A stretch of 64,000 nt of DNA from a virus, in IMG/VR virus record IMGVR_UViG_3300033233_000033, positions 1 to 64,000 of that record. The stretch is one strand, 5' to 3'. The position numbers were made by a program, and so were the translations under genes. The notes under the pieces were generated by a model. That model was not told the origin of the DNA. It did not search any database and saw only the letters and a program-made list of their open reading frames with translations. Positions 40,971 through 48,363 of this stretch are shown piece after piece. Every line of letters begins with the position of its first letter. The stretch's first letter is position 1.

Positions 40971-41306
40971 AAAAAGGCGAGAGGCTTTATAGTATAGAAA
41001 ATAGTATATCTGTTTTCTGGGCCTGCGTCTGCTACTGATGTATGAACTTTTGTAAGGAGGTAAAGTTGTAGGGGTAGTAGAGGATGTAAGGTGGTAGTTT
41101 CCAGCACTTTACGTTTATTTATTATATATAATATATATATTAATAATATATAACTACTTTTCTACTAGCCCCTTACACTCTTTTACCTTATCCTTTACAT
41201 CCAGTAACATATATTATATACCTGATATACAATATTATACTATTCTAAACTATCACCTATTACCCATATAAAGCAGATTACTAATACTAGTAGTACTTCA
41301 TGCATT
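40971..41306. other. Noncoding region with imperfect inverted repeat around an AT palindrome
   Basis: No gene. A G-rich arm (41052-41100, GTAGGGGTAGTAG, GGATGTAAGG) and a C-rich arm (41151-41202, CTACTAGCCCC, CCTTTACATCC) are roughly inverse of one another around a 38-base A/T-only centre (TATATATAATATATATATTA). The C-rich arm contains CTTTTCTACT, which recurs exactly at 49059. Candidate promoter/operator or origin-like dyad. Confidence 0.5.
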
Positions 41307-41732
41307 TTACTTGGAGTTTACATATTCAGCGTACTCAGCATCTAAGTCTATATCGGCGTCACCTGTACCTAAATTCCAAATGTGCTGTAAAAAACCCATA
41401 GCATGTTCTTTCATACGGATTTCTTCTACCATATCTTTAGTAGTAGCATTATGAAACTCTATTTCTTCAAAAGTTCCTTTATACTCAAGATCTTGTACAT
41501 TAAAATCTAGTACAGGGTTACTAGATAGTATACTTATAGCCTCTTCTACTTCTAAAAGATACGGATCTACTATTATAGGCTCATTACCATCCCATCTTAA
41601 CAGGTTGCTAACGTGCATATTATCCTTTGTGAAGGGGTTGTAGATGCATACATCGCCGTGAGCGTTCTCTACTACTCCTACTGTCATTCCTCTGAACTTT
41701 GCAGAAGATAATCTCATTTGTGTTGGTTCCAT
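41307..41732 (-). CDS. Hypothetical protein, 141 aa
   Basis: Acidic C terminus (D-A-D-I-D-L-D-A-E-Y-A-E-Y). Contains L-D-F-N-V-Q-D near residue 77, a string that also occurs in the protein at 48364 (S-L-D-F-N-V-Q-D-P), so the two are probably related. No other motif. Confidence 0.65.
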   Translation of the reverse strand: MEPTQMRLSSAKFRGMTVGVVENAHGDVCIYNPFTKDNMHVSNLLRWDGNEPIIVDPYLLEVEEAISILSSNPVLDFNVQDLEYKGTFEEIEFHNATTKDMVEEIRMKEHAMGFLQHIWNLGTGDADIDLDAEYAEYVNSK

Positions 41733-41787
41733 AATTTTACATTTTAGTTTTAAATTTACATATCACTCTTTTATCTCAGTCGCGAAC

Positions 41788-41821
41788 AAAAAAAAATGAG
41801 GAACACCATTACAGTGTCCTC
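41788..41821 (-). terminator. Strong intrinsic terminator of the 41.8-42.3 kb noncoding transcript
   Basis: On the minus strand GAGGACAC pairs with GTGTTCCTC around a short loop (TGTAATG) and is followed by TTTTTTTTT after CA. One of the clearest rho-independent terminators in the window. Confidence 0.85.
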
Positions 41822-42331
41822 CATGTTTCCACCACGAAACGTGTGAGTAGCGAGGAATCGAACCTCAGACAAATGTCCACTACCAGTCTACTCTCCCTGT
41901 CTTTTCTCGGCATCAGCACTCCGTCTACTGGTTTGAACTAGTAGCAGCCCCTCCCGTTTGTATCTTGGCCGTAGAGTTTGTTCACCATTCTATGTTGTTT
42001 AGTCATAGACACCTAGTCGCTGATACTGCAACGACAACCGTTTCCCTACCTACTAGGCGGAACTACCCGACGTCAGCTTGAGCCCAACATTACCCTTCAC
42101 ATGGACTTATTGACTAGCCATGCACACCCTTGACTGATCAGGCCACTGGATTTTCTGCATAGTGACCAGGAAAGGATTCACCCTCACCTGGCCATGTAAT
42201 CCATCACCTCTACCCACTCAATCATAGCCCCTAGGGAAGGTTACCAGCCTTCGATGTAGCATGCAAAACAAACAATAACCAAAAAACATATATGAAAAAC
42301 ACATACTACATTGGTAACTAAGGGCATATGA
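41822..42331 (-). ncRNA. GC-rich structured RNA with tRNA-like 3' end, about 500 bases
   Basis: No ORF; base composition is visibly GC-richer than the rest of the arm. Near the 3' end a perfect T arm (TGAGG-TTCGATT-CCTCG, 41851-41867) is followed by CTACTCA (41844-41850), which can pair with TGAGTGG at 42214-42220, closing a 378-base tRNA-like element. Inner helices include TCTATG/CATAGA, CCAGG/CCTGG and CTACT/AGTAG. It ends in the terminator at 41788. A tmRNA-like RNA or an intron-bearing tRNA are possible, but no ALAA-type tag ORF and no group I core is recognised. Confidence 0.6.
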
Positions 42332-42568
42332 TTAGTTTAGATTCTTTTCAATAAGAATCTTGTATTGCTGCTTTACGCATTTCAACGTGGACAACATACT
42401 ATTCAAGTTAATACACGTCTTGTAATCTTCTAAAAGATTAGCCATACGTATATCTTCTTCAATTTCTGTAATATCATTTTCGATATTGGCTTTTATTTCC
42501 TGGTACTCAACTATAAATAGTTGCGGGAAATCTTGTTCTTTACAAGCGTAAAATTCTTTTGTCTTCAT
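42332..42568 (-). CDS. Small helical protein, 78 aa
   Basis: I choose the ATG at 42568 (M-K-T-K-E-F), whose CGCCATG context matches other starts here; a longer frame to 42625 runs through a poly-Lys/Gly stub. Predicted two-helix coiled coil with Cys residues. Function unknown. Confidence 0.55.
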   Translation of the reverse strand: MKTKEFYACKEQDFPQLFIVEYQEIKANIENDITEIEEDIRMANLLEDYKTCINLNSMLSTLKCVKQQYKILIEKNLN

Positions 42569-42676
42569 GGCGAAAGTTTTAACATATTCATACTCGAGCT
42601 TACATGACGGGAACCCCACCCCCACTTTAAAAAAAAAGTGAGAGTACCATATTTCTATGATACCCTCAAATTCATA

Positions 42677-43144
42677 CTATAACGCTTTCACGGTATAGTT
42701 TTGTACAGCTGGTCCGTTGTACGTTTCTTTCACTCCAGATGCTTTCAACCATTCGTAATCATACGCTCTAGTACCAGCTGAAATTTCAGCAAATCCTACG
42801 TAAGCTTGCGATGGGTAAACAATCTCACCGTCACGATCTTTACGATCTTCAGATGATACAATCTCGAAGTTCTGGTGGATTGCAATCTCACCTTCAGCTA
42901 CACCCTCAGTAGTATAAGAACTTGCACCTTCGATCGACATTTTGAAGTACTCTCTTAATGGCAATTTGATTAAACCATTAGGACCTTCACACAATAGTTG
43001 ATCGTTGAATACATCGTCTTTACCTTGTACAGTACCTGTCATGATCTCCATGATCTGTAACTTGTCTCCAGCATTAAGCTTTACACTTTTAATACTAGTT
43101 GCAGGTGTTTGTGCAAATGAACGATTTTTTTGTAACTTTAACAT
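42677..43144 (-). CDS. Accessory protein, first of three paralogues, 155 aa
   Basis: The start at 43144 follows an A-rich leader; an upstream frame to 43240 passes a GC-rich hairpin and is unlikely. The core (D-Q-L-L-C-E-G-P-N-G-L-I-K-L-P-L-x-E-Y-F near residue 60, F-E-I-V near 100, V-Y-P-x-x-A-Y near 115, then Y-x-V-x-x-(L/I)) is repeated in the 44630 gene and partly in the 46494 gene. Beta-rich; no enzymatic motif. Confidence 0.72.
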   Translation of the reverse strand: MLKLQKNRSFAQTPATSIKSVKLNAGDKLQIMEIMTGTVQGKDDVFNDQLLCEGPNGLIKLPLREYFKMSIEGASSYTTEGVAEGEIAIHQNFEIVSSEDRKDRDGEIVYPSQAYVGFAEISAGTRAYDYEWLKASGVKETYNGPAVQNYTVKAL

Positions 43145-43208
43145 AATTTTTTGTTTTAATATATTTTTAACACCGTGACACCCTGTCCCGGCAAAATAAA
43201 GCAAGGCC

Positions 43209-43238
43209 GGGGGGAAGACTGCGCGCGCAGAGGCCCCC
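43209..43238 (-). promoter_or_regulatory. GC-rich hairpin in the leader of the 42677 gene
   Basis: GGGGG (43234-43238 on the complement) and CCCCC (43209-43214) enclose the 12-base palindrome CTGCGCGCGCAG (43219-43230). It stands about 65 bases upstream of the start codon in an otherwise A/T-rich leader. Possible attenuator, protein-binding site or roadblock. Confidence 0.5.
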
Positions 43239-43305
43239 AAATTTGCTATAGACTTTTACGTGTGTCGTTACCTAGCACAACCTTATTACAGGAAAGTTTC
43301 GTCTA

Positions 43306-43476
43306 TTAAAGACTCATCAGTATAGCTGCTACTTCATAACCTTTTTGATTACTTTCAAACACTTCTTGTTGTGCTTTTATTGAAAGATAATCTTCAAAGG
43401 TTACTAAATCCTTCCAATTATACTCGTAATCTAACCTCAAAGTTTCCTCTGGGTTCAATATTATTATTTTTTTCAT
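43306..43476 (-). CDS. Small hypothetical protein, 56 aa
   Basis: Frame from ATG 43476 to TAA 43306. Starts with a strand (K-K-I-I-I-L-N-P-E-E-T-L-R-L) and continues with an acidic helix. No other frame occupies this stretch and it is spaced regularly with the next two small genes. Function unknown. Confidence 0.6.
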   Translation of the reverse strand: MKKIIILNPEETLRLDYEYNWKDLVTFEDYLSIKAQQEVFESNQKGYEVAAILMSL

Positions 43477-43495
43477 AGCGTTTATTTTTTACTAG

Positions 43496-43663
43496 TTAAA
43501 ACATTCTATCTATTTCTAAAGACATTCTTGCTGCTTCTTGTTGCAGAAACAGTTGATCTTCATAATAAGCAGTTGTTAAAGATGGGACTCTTCTGATATC
43601 CCAAGTTTTTCTGATTTGTTTTTTAACATCAGCAAATCGTTGTTTTTTAGTTTTAGTTTTCAT
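43496..43663 (-). CDS. Small basic protein, 55 aa
   Basis: Frame from ATG 43663 to TAA 43496, start context ACACCATG. Lys-rich N terminus (K-T-K-T-K-K-Q-R-F) and a C-terminal helix L-F-L-Q-Q-E-A-A-R-M. A nucleic-acid-binding role is possible from charge only. Confidence 0.6.
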   Translation of the reverse strand: MKTKTKKQRFADVKKQIRKTWDIRRVPSLTTAYYEDQLFLQQEAARMSLEIDRMF

Positions 43664-43673
43664 GGTGTTTATT

Positions 43674-43913
43674 TTATTTGGATTTAATTTCTAACTCTGC
43701 GATTAATTTCGCAAACTCTAACTCATTTGCTCTATGCTTAGCTGCTATTTCTTTAGCTAACTTGTGTAGACACTCTGTAGACGGAGCATACTCATCTACA
43801 GTAAGCTTTCTCTCCTTTTTCTTAGGAGTGTACTTTACTTTTGTTACTACCTTAGTAGTAATGAACATACCAAACCCTTGGTTTATTCTTTTTCTTTTTT
43901 CTTTGTTTTTCAT
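43674..43913 (-). CDS. Small basic helical protein, 79 aa
   Basis: ATG at 43913 in ACACCATG context (a longer frame to 43946 runs through the A-rich leader). Lys-rich N terminus and a C-terminal helix with A-K-E-I-A-A-K-H-R. Not recognised. Confidence 0.6.
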   Translation of the reverse strand: MKNKEKRKRINQGFGMFITTKVVTKVKYTPKKKERKLTVDEYAPSTECLHKLAKEIAAKHRANELEFAKLIAELEIKSK

Positions 43914-43939
43914 GGTGTTTATTTTAATTTTAATTTTAA

Positions 43940-44185
43940 TTACCAACTAGGCTCTAATCCGCCGTCATATTTTAAATTATATTGAGTTGTATTGAGCTTA
44001 TCAAACCCAATTTTCTTACCCATTTCTTCTATCATATCATCCCACTCTTTGTGGTTGATCTTTTCAATTACACCATTTTTTAGTGCAATCTTTAAAAACT
44101 CTATAGTTACAGTATTACCTCCAAATGGAGTTCTATAACTTGTTATGTGAGTGTAATAACACCCATTGTAAATCAGTCTTTCCAT
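43940..44185 (-). CDS. Hypothetical protein, 81 aa
   Basis: Small alpha/beta protein (strand T-V-T-I-E-F, then charged helix). Five bases downstream of the 44191 gene. Function unknown. Confidence 0.6.
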   Translation of the reverse strand: MERLIYNGCYYTHITSYRTPFGGNTVTIEFLKIALKNGVIEKINHKEWDDMIEEMGKKIGFDKLNTTQYNLKYDGGLEPSW

Positions 44186-44190
44186 ATTAT

Positions 44191-44481
44191 TTAGTTTATT
44201 TCTGGTTCTCTGTTATCATGTATGTCGCATGCTATATAATGCAACCCGTTGTCTTGGATTACATAATAATCCATATTACCATGTTCATGCAACATGAAAT
44301 CATTAAACTCTATTGTGTAATCTGAGTTGTTTCCGATGCGGCCTATTTCTACCATAAGGTCGTATAGGTCTACATCTGGATCCTCACTTGATAACACACA
44401 TGCAGTAGGTGTCACCATGATACCATACTCTTCCATGAGAATATCTATATCCTCAGGGGTAATTGTCTTGTAAATCAACAT
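44191..44481 (-). CDS. Hypothetical acidic protein, 96 aa
   Basis: Very acidic, His-containing small protein (D-D-I/L runs, H-E-H-G, H-D-N-R-E). Its ATG overlaps the upstream stop (ATGTTGA). Possibly an inhibitor-type acidic protein, but nothing specific supports this. Confidence 0.6.
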   Translation of the reverse strand: MLIYKTITPEDIDILMEEYGIMVTPTACVLSSEDPDVDLYDLMVEIGRIGNNSDYTIEFNDFMLHEHGNMDYYVIQDNGLHYIACDIHDNREPEIN

Positions 44482-44633
44482 AACTTTGTTATTTTTATTT
44501 TGTTTTTAACTATTGTGGCTCTGTAACCACTATCTAATTTACTATTCACATGGGCACAGAATTCCCATGCTGTTTCACAATACCTAGTGAACGTCTGTCC
44601 ACTAGGTAGTTTTACTTGATAATACTTACTCAT
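44475..44633 (-). CDS. Small hypothetical protein, 52 aa
   Basis: Start at ATG 44633 (M-S-K-Y-Y-Q), overlapping the upstream stop (ATGA); a longer frame to 44675 lies inside the upstream gene. Beta-like start K-L-P-S-G-Q-T-F. Not recognised. Confidence 0.55.
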   Translation of the reverse strand: MSKYYQVKLPSGQTFTRYCETAWEFCAHVNSKLDSGYRATIVKNKIKITKLC

Positions 44634-45076
44634 ATTGTTCTTACAGAGTAATTTTTTAAGCAACCATAAGTCCAATCTGTGTTTAAACCAGAATCTTTAA
44701 GCTCTTGGAACTCATAAGTGTCCTCCTCAGGTTCCTCAAACATGTAACCATTGTAGGCTGCATGAGGATAAATAATGTCCCCATTTAAATCTGTACGATC
44801 TTTGATATCTACAACCTCAAATTGAGTGTGTATCTCTACGTTGCCTTCTTCGTCTAAATCAAATAAACGATCATTTATGAAATGCAGTCTGAAATACTCG
44901 TTTACCGATAAACGTAAAATACCTCCTTGGTGCTCGCAGATTAATTGGTCTGCAGGCCTACCATTGTATTCACCTATCATATAATCTCGCACTTTGATCA
45001 CAGTTCCTACTGTAATTGTACCTTGAACATTAGCCATTTGAGCATATGCTCTTACTTTTTTAACTGTTAGTTTCAT
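44630..45076 (-). CDS. Accessory protein, second of three paralogues, 148 aa
   Basis: Shares with the 42677 gene the core D-Q-L-I-C-E-H-x-G-G-I-L-R-L-x-x-x-E-Y-F-R-L near residue 47, I-H-x-x-F-E-V-V near 90 and I-I-Y-P-x-A-A-Y-N-G near 108, and ends N-Y-S-V-R-T-I (versus N-Y-T-V-K-A-L). Probably arose by duplication; function unknown. Confidence 0.72.
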   Translation of the reverse strand: MKLTVKKVRAYAQMANVQGTITVGTVIKVRDYMIGEYNGRPADQLICEHQGGILRLSVNEYFRLHFINDRLFDLDEEGNVEIHTQFEVVDIKDRTDLNGDIIYPHAAYNGYMFEEPEEDTYEFQELKDSGLNTDWTYGCLKNYSVRTI

Positions 45077-45192
45077 CTTTTTTAATTTTAAATATAATGC
45101 GCTTATACTCTACAACTTGCGCTTATTGTAAAGATAGTTTGGTTTACAGCACTTCTCAACCCCGACTATGACGGACATGCTTTGTTAGTAGA

Positions 45193-45681
45193 TTAGAATC
45201 CTAACTTAACAGTAGGATCTATGCCTGGTATAGATAAATTGTCTATAATTACTGGTTCTACATAGCCTAAATGTTCAACACAACCATTAAAGCGTTCTTC
45301 TGAGCCCATTACTCTGGCCCAGTTCACTCGAACTTTAGTGCGGTCTACAAGTATAGATTCTGTTATTTCTTTACCTTCAGCATCTCTTTTGATACTTATA
45401 GTAATAGGTTGTGGCTTAACATCTTCACTAATCACATGCTTTTCTTGCCTAAAGTCATGCTCTTCTCCGTAAAGAAGATCTTTAATTGTGTATTCTATTG
45501 CTATAAAGCCTTGAGCGTTTTTAGCCCTTACGCTATACACATAATCCCTACCATAGTCAGTTTCTTTTACCCTCCAACTTCTTTCATTGAAGTCAGGACT
45601 TTGCACTAAATCTAATACAACATTTAAATTTAATGCTCTGTTGTTACCGTTTCGGGTTAAATTTAAATTTTTAGTTTTCAT
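45193..45681 (-). CDS. Hypothetical protein, 162 aa
   Basis: Beta-rich protein with no motif recognised. Its leader contains the hairpin ATGCG/CGCAT and the start is in ACACCATG context. About 115 noncoding bases separate it from the 44630 gene. Confidence 0.65.
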   Translation of the reverse strand: MKTKNLNLTRNGNNRALNLNVVLDLVQSPDFNERSWRVKETDYGRDYVYSVRAKNAQGFIAIEYTIKDLLYGEEHDFRQEKHVISEDVKPQPITISIKRDAEGKEITESILVDRTKVRVNWARVMGSEERFNGCVEHLGYVEPVIIDNLSIPGIDPTVKLGF

Positions 45682-45728
45682 GGTGTTATTTATTTATATG
45701 CGTTACAGATGCGCATCCCCTGTGTTTA

Positions 45729-46415
45729 TTATAATTTACCTGTGTACTCTTGTAAATATACAGGTTCTATGCCACGAGCTTCTAACTCTTTAGCGCAGTT
45801 CGTACATGGTGATAGTGTACAGTACATTCTACCACCTCTGGCTTTACGAAATGTTTTCTTCTCGTAGCGTCTAATTGCTGTAATTTCTGCATGGCCACAG
45901 TATGACCTATGGTGATTGTGACCACTAATCTGCATGTCATCTACAACATACACAGCACCAACCTGATATCTTTCAGGCGACATAGCAGCAGCCTGCTGTA
46001 CCTTAGCCCATATGATCTGATCTTGGTATTTGCCACTACCTAATTTAGAGGCGTAGTACTCACGTGCAGCCCAAATGTTAGCTTGGTTACAGAACTGCAG
46101 ACCTTGGTTAGGACTTCTAAAGCCCCCAGTAGGATCTATAAAAAATTCTACTTTATAACCGTTCCTTAGTTTGTATGACTTACGTAAGTCATATTTACCT
46201 CTTGGTGAGAAGTCGTGTATGACAGTAGCACCAACAGACCTTAATATCCTATCGCAATAGGACAATATCTGCTCGTTTGCTACTATGCAATCAAGATCAT
46301 TACCAATCTTGGCTAGGCCTTGGTGATGGTAGAGCGCTGTACTTCCGCACACTACCACTAATGGAAAGATGCCACTAGCTGTAGTGTATCTTTCCTTTAT
46401 TAGTTTTTTATTCAT
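45729..46415 (-). CDS. Fusion of nucleotidyltransferase-like domain and cytidine/dCMP-deaminase-like domain
   Basis: The N-terminal half (residues 18-110) fits a nucleotidyltransferase fold: V-C-G-S-T-A-L, about 12 residues, then N-D-L-D-C-I, with a third acidic strand V-E-F-F-I-D near 93 (pattern G-S...D-x-D...D/E). The C-terminal half (from about 145) has the deaminase zinc site: G-H-A-E-I-T near 175 and L-S-P-C-T-N-C-A near 202, in V-G-A-V-Y-V-V context. Each is a complete catalytic pattern. dCMP deaminases supply dUMP/dTMP; the fusion to a nucleotidyltransferase is not one I know, and a base- or nucleotide-modifying or defence-related role is possible. Confidence 0.8.
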   Translation of the reverse strand: MNKKLIKERYTTASGIFPLVVVCGSTALYHHQGLAKIGNDLDCIVANEQILSYCDRILRSVGATVIHDFSPRGKYDLRKSYKLRNGYKVEFFIDPTGGFRSPNQGLQFCNQANIWAAREYYASKLGSGKYQDQIIWAKVQQAAAMSPERYQVGAVYVVDDMQISGHNHHRSYCGHAEITAIRRYEKKTFRKARGGRMYCTLSPCTNCAKELEARGIEPVYLQEYTGKL

Positions 46416-46440
46416 AACTTTATTTTGTGGTGAAACACAT

Positions 46441-46488
46441 CTTTCACTAAGCTTCTGTGATGTGTAAATACCGTGTAGCTCCGGCTTA
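46441..46488 (-). repeat. Intergenic repeat element, copy 1
   Basis: Nearly the same as 48312-48359: both start CTTTCACTAAGCT (plus strand), then TGTG, TGTA and a small hairpin with loop T-R-Y-A-G-C-T-C. The hairpin stem changes compensatorily (CCG/CGG here, CCCA/TGGG there). It lies between the stop of one gene and the start of the next. Confidence 0.6.
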
Positions 46489-46493
46489 TTGTT

Positions 46494-46787
46494 TTACTCT
46501 ACTACTGGCTGTAATATCAACGGATATGCTAATATTACTTTGTAAGTGCCTGGTATATCAGGGCACTTATGAATCTCCGTCTCCGGAGTCAGTGCATCAA
46601 AAAATTGACGATATGTCAAATGATGCAACTTTGGACCTGATTCGAAAATCATTAGATCGCATCCTTTGTTTATTTCTTCATCGTAAGAGGCATCCTCTAA
46701 CACCTCCATGAGGTGTACAATTGAACCTACTACAAATTCATCAGGTAATACCTGCATAAACACTCTTCTTTTGTTTAAAGTAATCAT
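46494..46787 (-). CDS. Accessory protein, third of three paralogues, 97 aa
   Basis: Core V-G-S-I-V-H-L near residue 20 and D-L-M-I-F-E-S-G-x-x-L-H-H-L-x-x-R-x-F-F near 45 fits the D-Q-L-x-C-E-x-x-G-x-x-x-L-x-x-x-E-Y-F core of the 42677 and 44630 proteins, but the C-terminal half is shorter. Function unknown. Start context ACGCCATG. Confidence 0.6.
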   Translation of the reverse strand: MITLNKRRVFMQVLPDEFVVGSIVHLMEVLEDASYDEEINKGCDLMIFESGPKLHHLTYRQFFDALTPETEIHKCPDIPGTYKVILAYPLILQPVVE

Positions 46788-46798
46788 GGCGTTTGTTT

Positions 46799-47077
46799 TT
46801 ATTGGTTATATTTACTAATTTTATCTTTTTCCAAATTTACCTTGAGTCTTTCCGTGAGAATCTCAGTAGAAAGAGCAAACCCTGGTAAATTTGCACTCAA
46901 CCTGCCATCTTCTCTCATAATAGCGGTTACACCAGAGTTCGTTATTTTCATACCAGCTGGGAGTTCTCCCTTAGCTACCCTGAGCAGAATTGCTCTAGCT
47001 TCGTACTCATTAAATATGAATCTACCTACTCTGAATTTTGGTGCTGCTATTGCACCTGTTAAATCTTGTCTTTTCAT
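46799..47077 (-). CDS. Hypothetical protein, 92 aa
   Basis: Soluble, with F-R-V-G-R-F-I-F-N-E-Y-E-A-R-A-I-L-L near residue 14 and a Lys-rich C terminus. ACACCATG start context. No family recognised. Confidence 0.62.
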   Translation of the reverse strand: MKRQDLTGAIAAPKFRVGRFIFNEYEARAILLRVAKGELPAGMKITNSGVTAIMREDGRLSANLPGFALSTEILTERLKVNLEKDKISKYNQ

Positions 47078-47110
47078 GGTGTTTTATTTAATTAATTATT
47101 ATTATTTATT

Positions 47111-48064
47111 TTATAGTATACTTAGTATAAATTCATCAGTAGGAAATTCTTGTGAAAAAGTCCTTGGTTGACCTTCTATTCTAAGAAAGAAAGATCTACC
47201 GCCATATGACTCAATTACCACATTTGGTATTTTGGGGAAAATAACCCAAGGGGAATCTTCACAATACGTTACGTTGTTGATTATTCTCTTATTTCTCTTC
47301 ATTGGATAGGTAGAAGCTAACGTCAATATATAATCGTCGTTTACATAATTACCATTATCGTCTATTTGTTCATAAAAGAATAATGAACCGCATATTACTT
47401 TTAAATATCTTGGTTTTTGTAATTCCTGAACTCCCTCATAATTTGAGGTAATAGCCGCAACCATTTCTTCTGATAACGGTATATGATCACAATCATTAAC
47501 TGAATGGTTATACCTACTTATAGATTTGTAGTATCTACACTTATAATTTACTTGTAAAAATATTATAGACTTGGAATAGCTGTCATTTCGATTTGCTGTT
47601 GTTGAAGGCAATGTGTTTACATCCTTCACAAGTAAGCAAAAGATATCTAATCCTAATGCTCTGTAATCAAAATCCTGGAAAGTGCACGGCAACTCGCCGT
47701 TTCTGTAATATTTTTTCATCGCTTTTATTTCGCGGTGATCGGTTATTATTTGATAGCCTTCTTTTCTAGCTACTTCTAACGGGTCTAAAATTTCTTTAGG
47801 TTTTGGTGTTAAAATCAAACCTAAAAAGGTTTTAGCTAATTCAATAGTGTGATTGATACACCATTGATCAGACAAAGCTTTATCTAAGCATTTCCTTGTA
47901 AAAGCTAAATTTTGGAAAAAATCTATTAACATATCTACGTCTACTTGATGCGCAAACTCAAATGTCTTTAGAATTTTGTCCGCAAGGCTTTCACCAAACT
48001 TCTTCTTCAGCTTTTTTCTAATTTCTACTCTACTTATTGGAGTAGTTAACACTGCTGTTTCCAT
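47111..48064 (-). CDS. Hypothetical protein, 317 aa
   Basis: Largest accessory gene of this cluster. The N-terminal third is helical (K-K-L-K-K-K-F-G-E-S-L-A-D-K-I-L), the remainder beta-rich with scattered Cys/His (C-H/D-H-I-P). No catalytic motif recognised. It precedes the 46799 gene by 33 bases. Confidence 0.65.
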   Translation of the reverse strand: METAVLTTPISRVEIRKKLKKKFGESLADKILKTFEFAHQVDVDMLIDFFQNLAFTRKCLDKALSDQWCINHTIELAKTFLGLILTPKPKEILDPLEVARKEGYQIITDHREIKAMKKYYRNGELPCTFQDFDYRALGLDIFCLLVKDVNTLPSTTANRNDSYSKSIIFLQVNYKCRYYKSISRYNHSVNDCDHIPLSEEMVAAITSNYEGVQELQKPRYLKVICGSLFFYEQIDDNGNYVNDDYILTLASTYPMKRNKRIINNVTYCEDSPWVIFPKIPNVVIESYGGRSFFLRIEGQPRTFSQEFPTDEFILSIL

Positions 48065-48067
48065 TTT

Positions 48068-48280
48068 TTAATTTTTTTGTAGTTTAAAGTTTCTGAACAA
48101 CCTATCGAAAGTTTCATCTTCAATTGACACTCTTTCCTCTATGAGCTCTATAGAAGTAATATTCTTTTGGCTTTTTTTACAAGCAGAATTATTTAATCTG
48201 TCTGCAAAAGTTTCAGTTTTGTTTACCCACATAGCTGAAGAGTGCCCATCTTCGTAATGGATATAATACAATTTGTTCAT
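48068..48280 (-). CDS. Hypothetical protein, 70 aa
   Basis: Begins with a strand Y-Y-I-H-Y-E-D-G-H-S-S-A-M-W and ends with a basic helix. The upstream intergenic region holds copy 2 of the repeat element. Function unknown. Confidence 0.6.
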   Translation of the reverse strand: MNKLYYIHYEDGHSSAMWVNKTETFADRLNNSACKKSQKNITSIELIEERVSIEDETFDRLFRNFKLQKN

Positions 48281-48311
48281 GGCTTTTATATTTATTTATT
48301 AATAATCAAGG

Positions 48312-48359
48312 CTTTCACTAAGCTATTGTGCCTTGTATTTCCCATACAGCTCTGGGTAA
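48312..48359 (-). repeat. Intergenic repeat element, copy 2
   Basis: Counterpart of 46441-46488 with the same leading 13-mer CTTTCACTAAGCT, conserved TGTG and TGTA, and a hairpin CCCA-TACAGCTC-TGGG. AGCT in the loop could pair with AGCT of the leading 13-mer, forming a pseudoknot. A regulatory RNA element or protein-binding site is likely. Confidence 0.6.
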
Positions 48360-48363
48360 TTAC

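Noticed and set aside
41843-42220. tmRNA
   Set aside because: The length and tRNA-like ends fit, but no tag frame ending in Ala-Leu-Ala-Ala-type codons is visible and the 5' D-loop-like sequence of tmRNA is absent.
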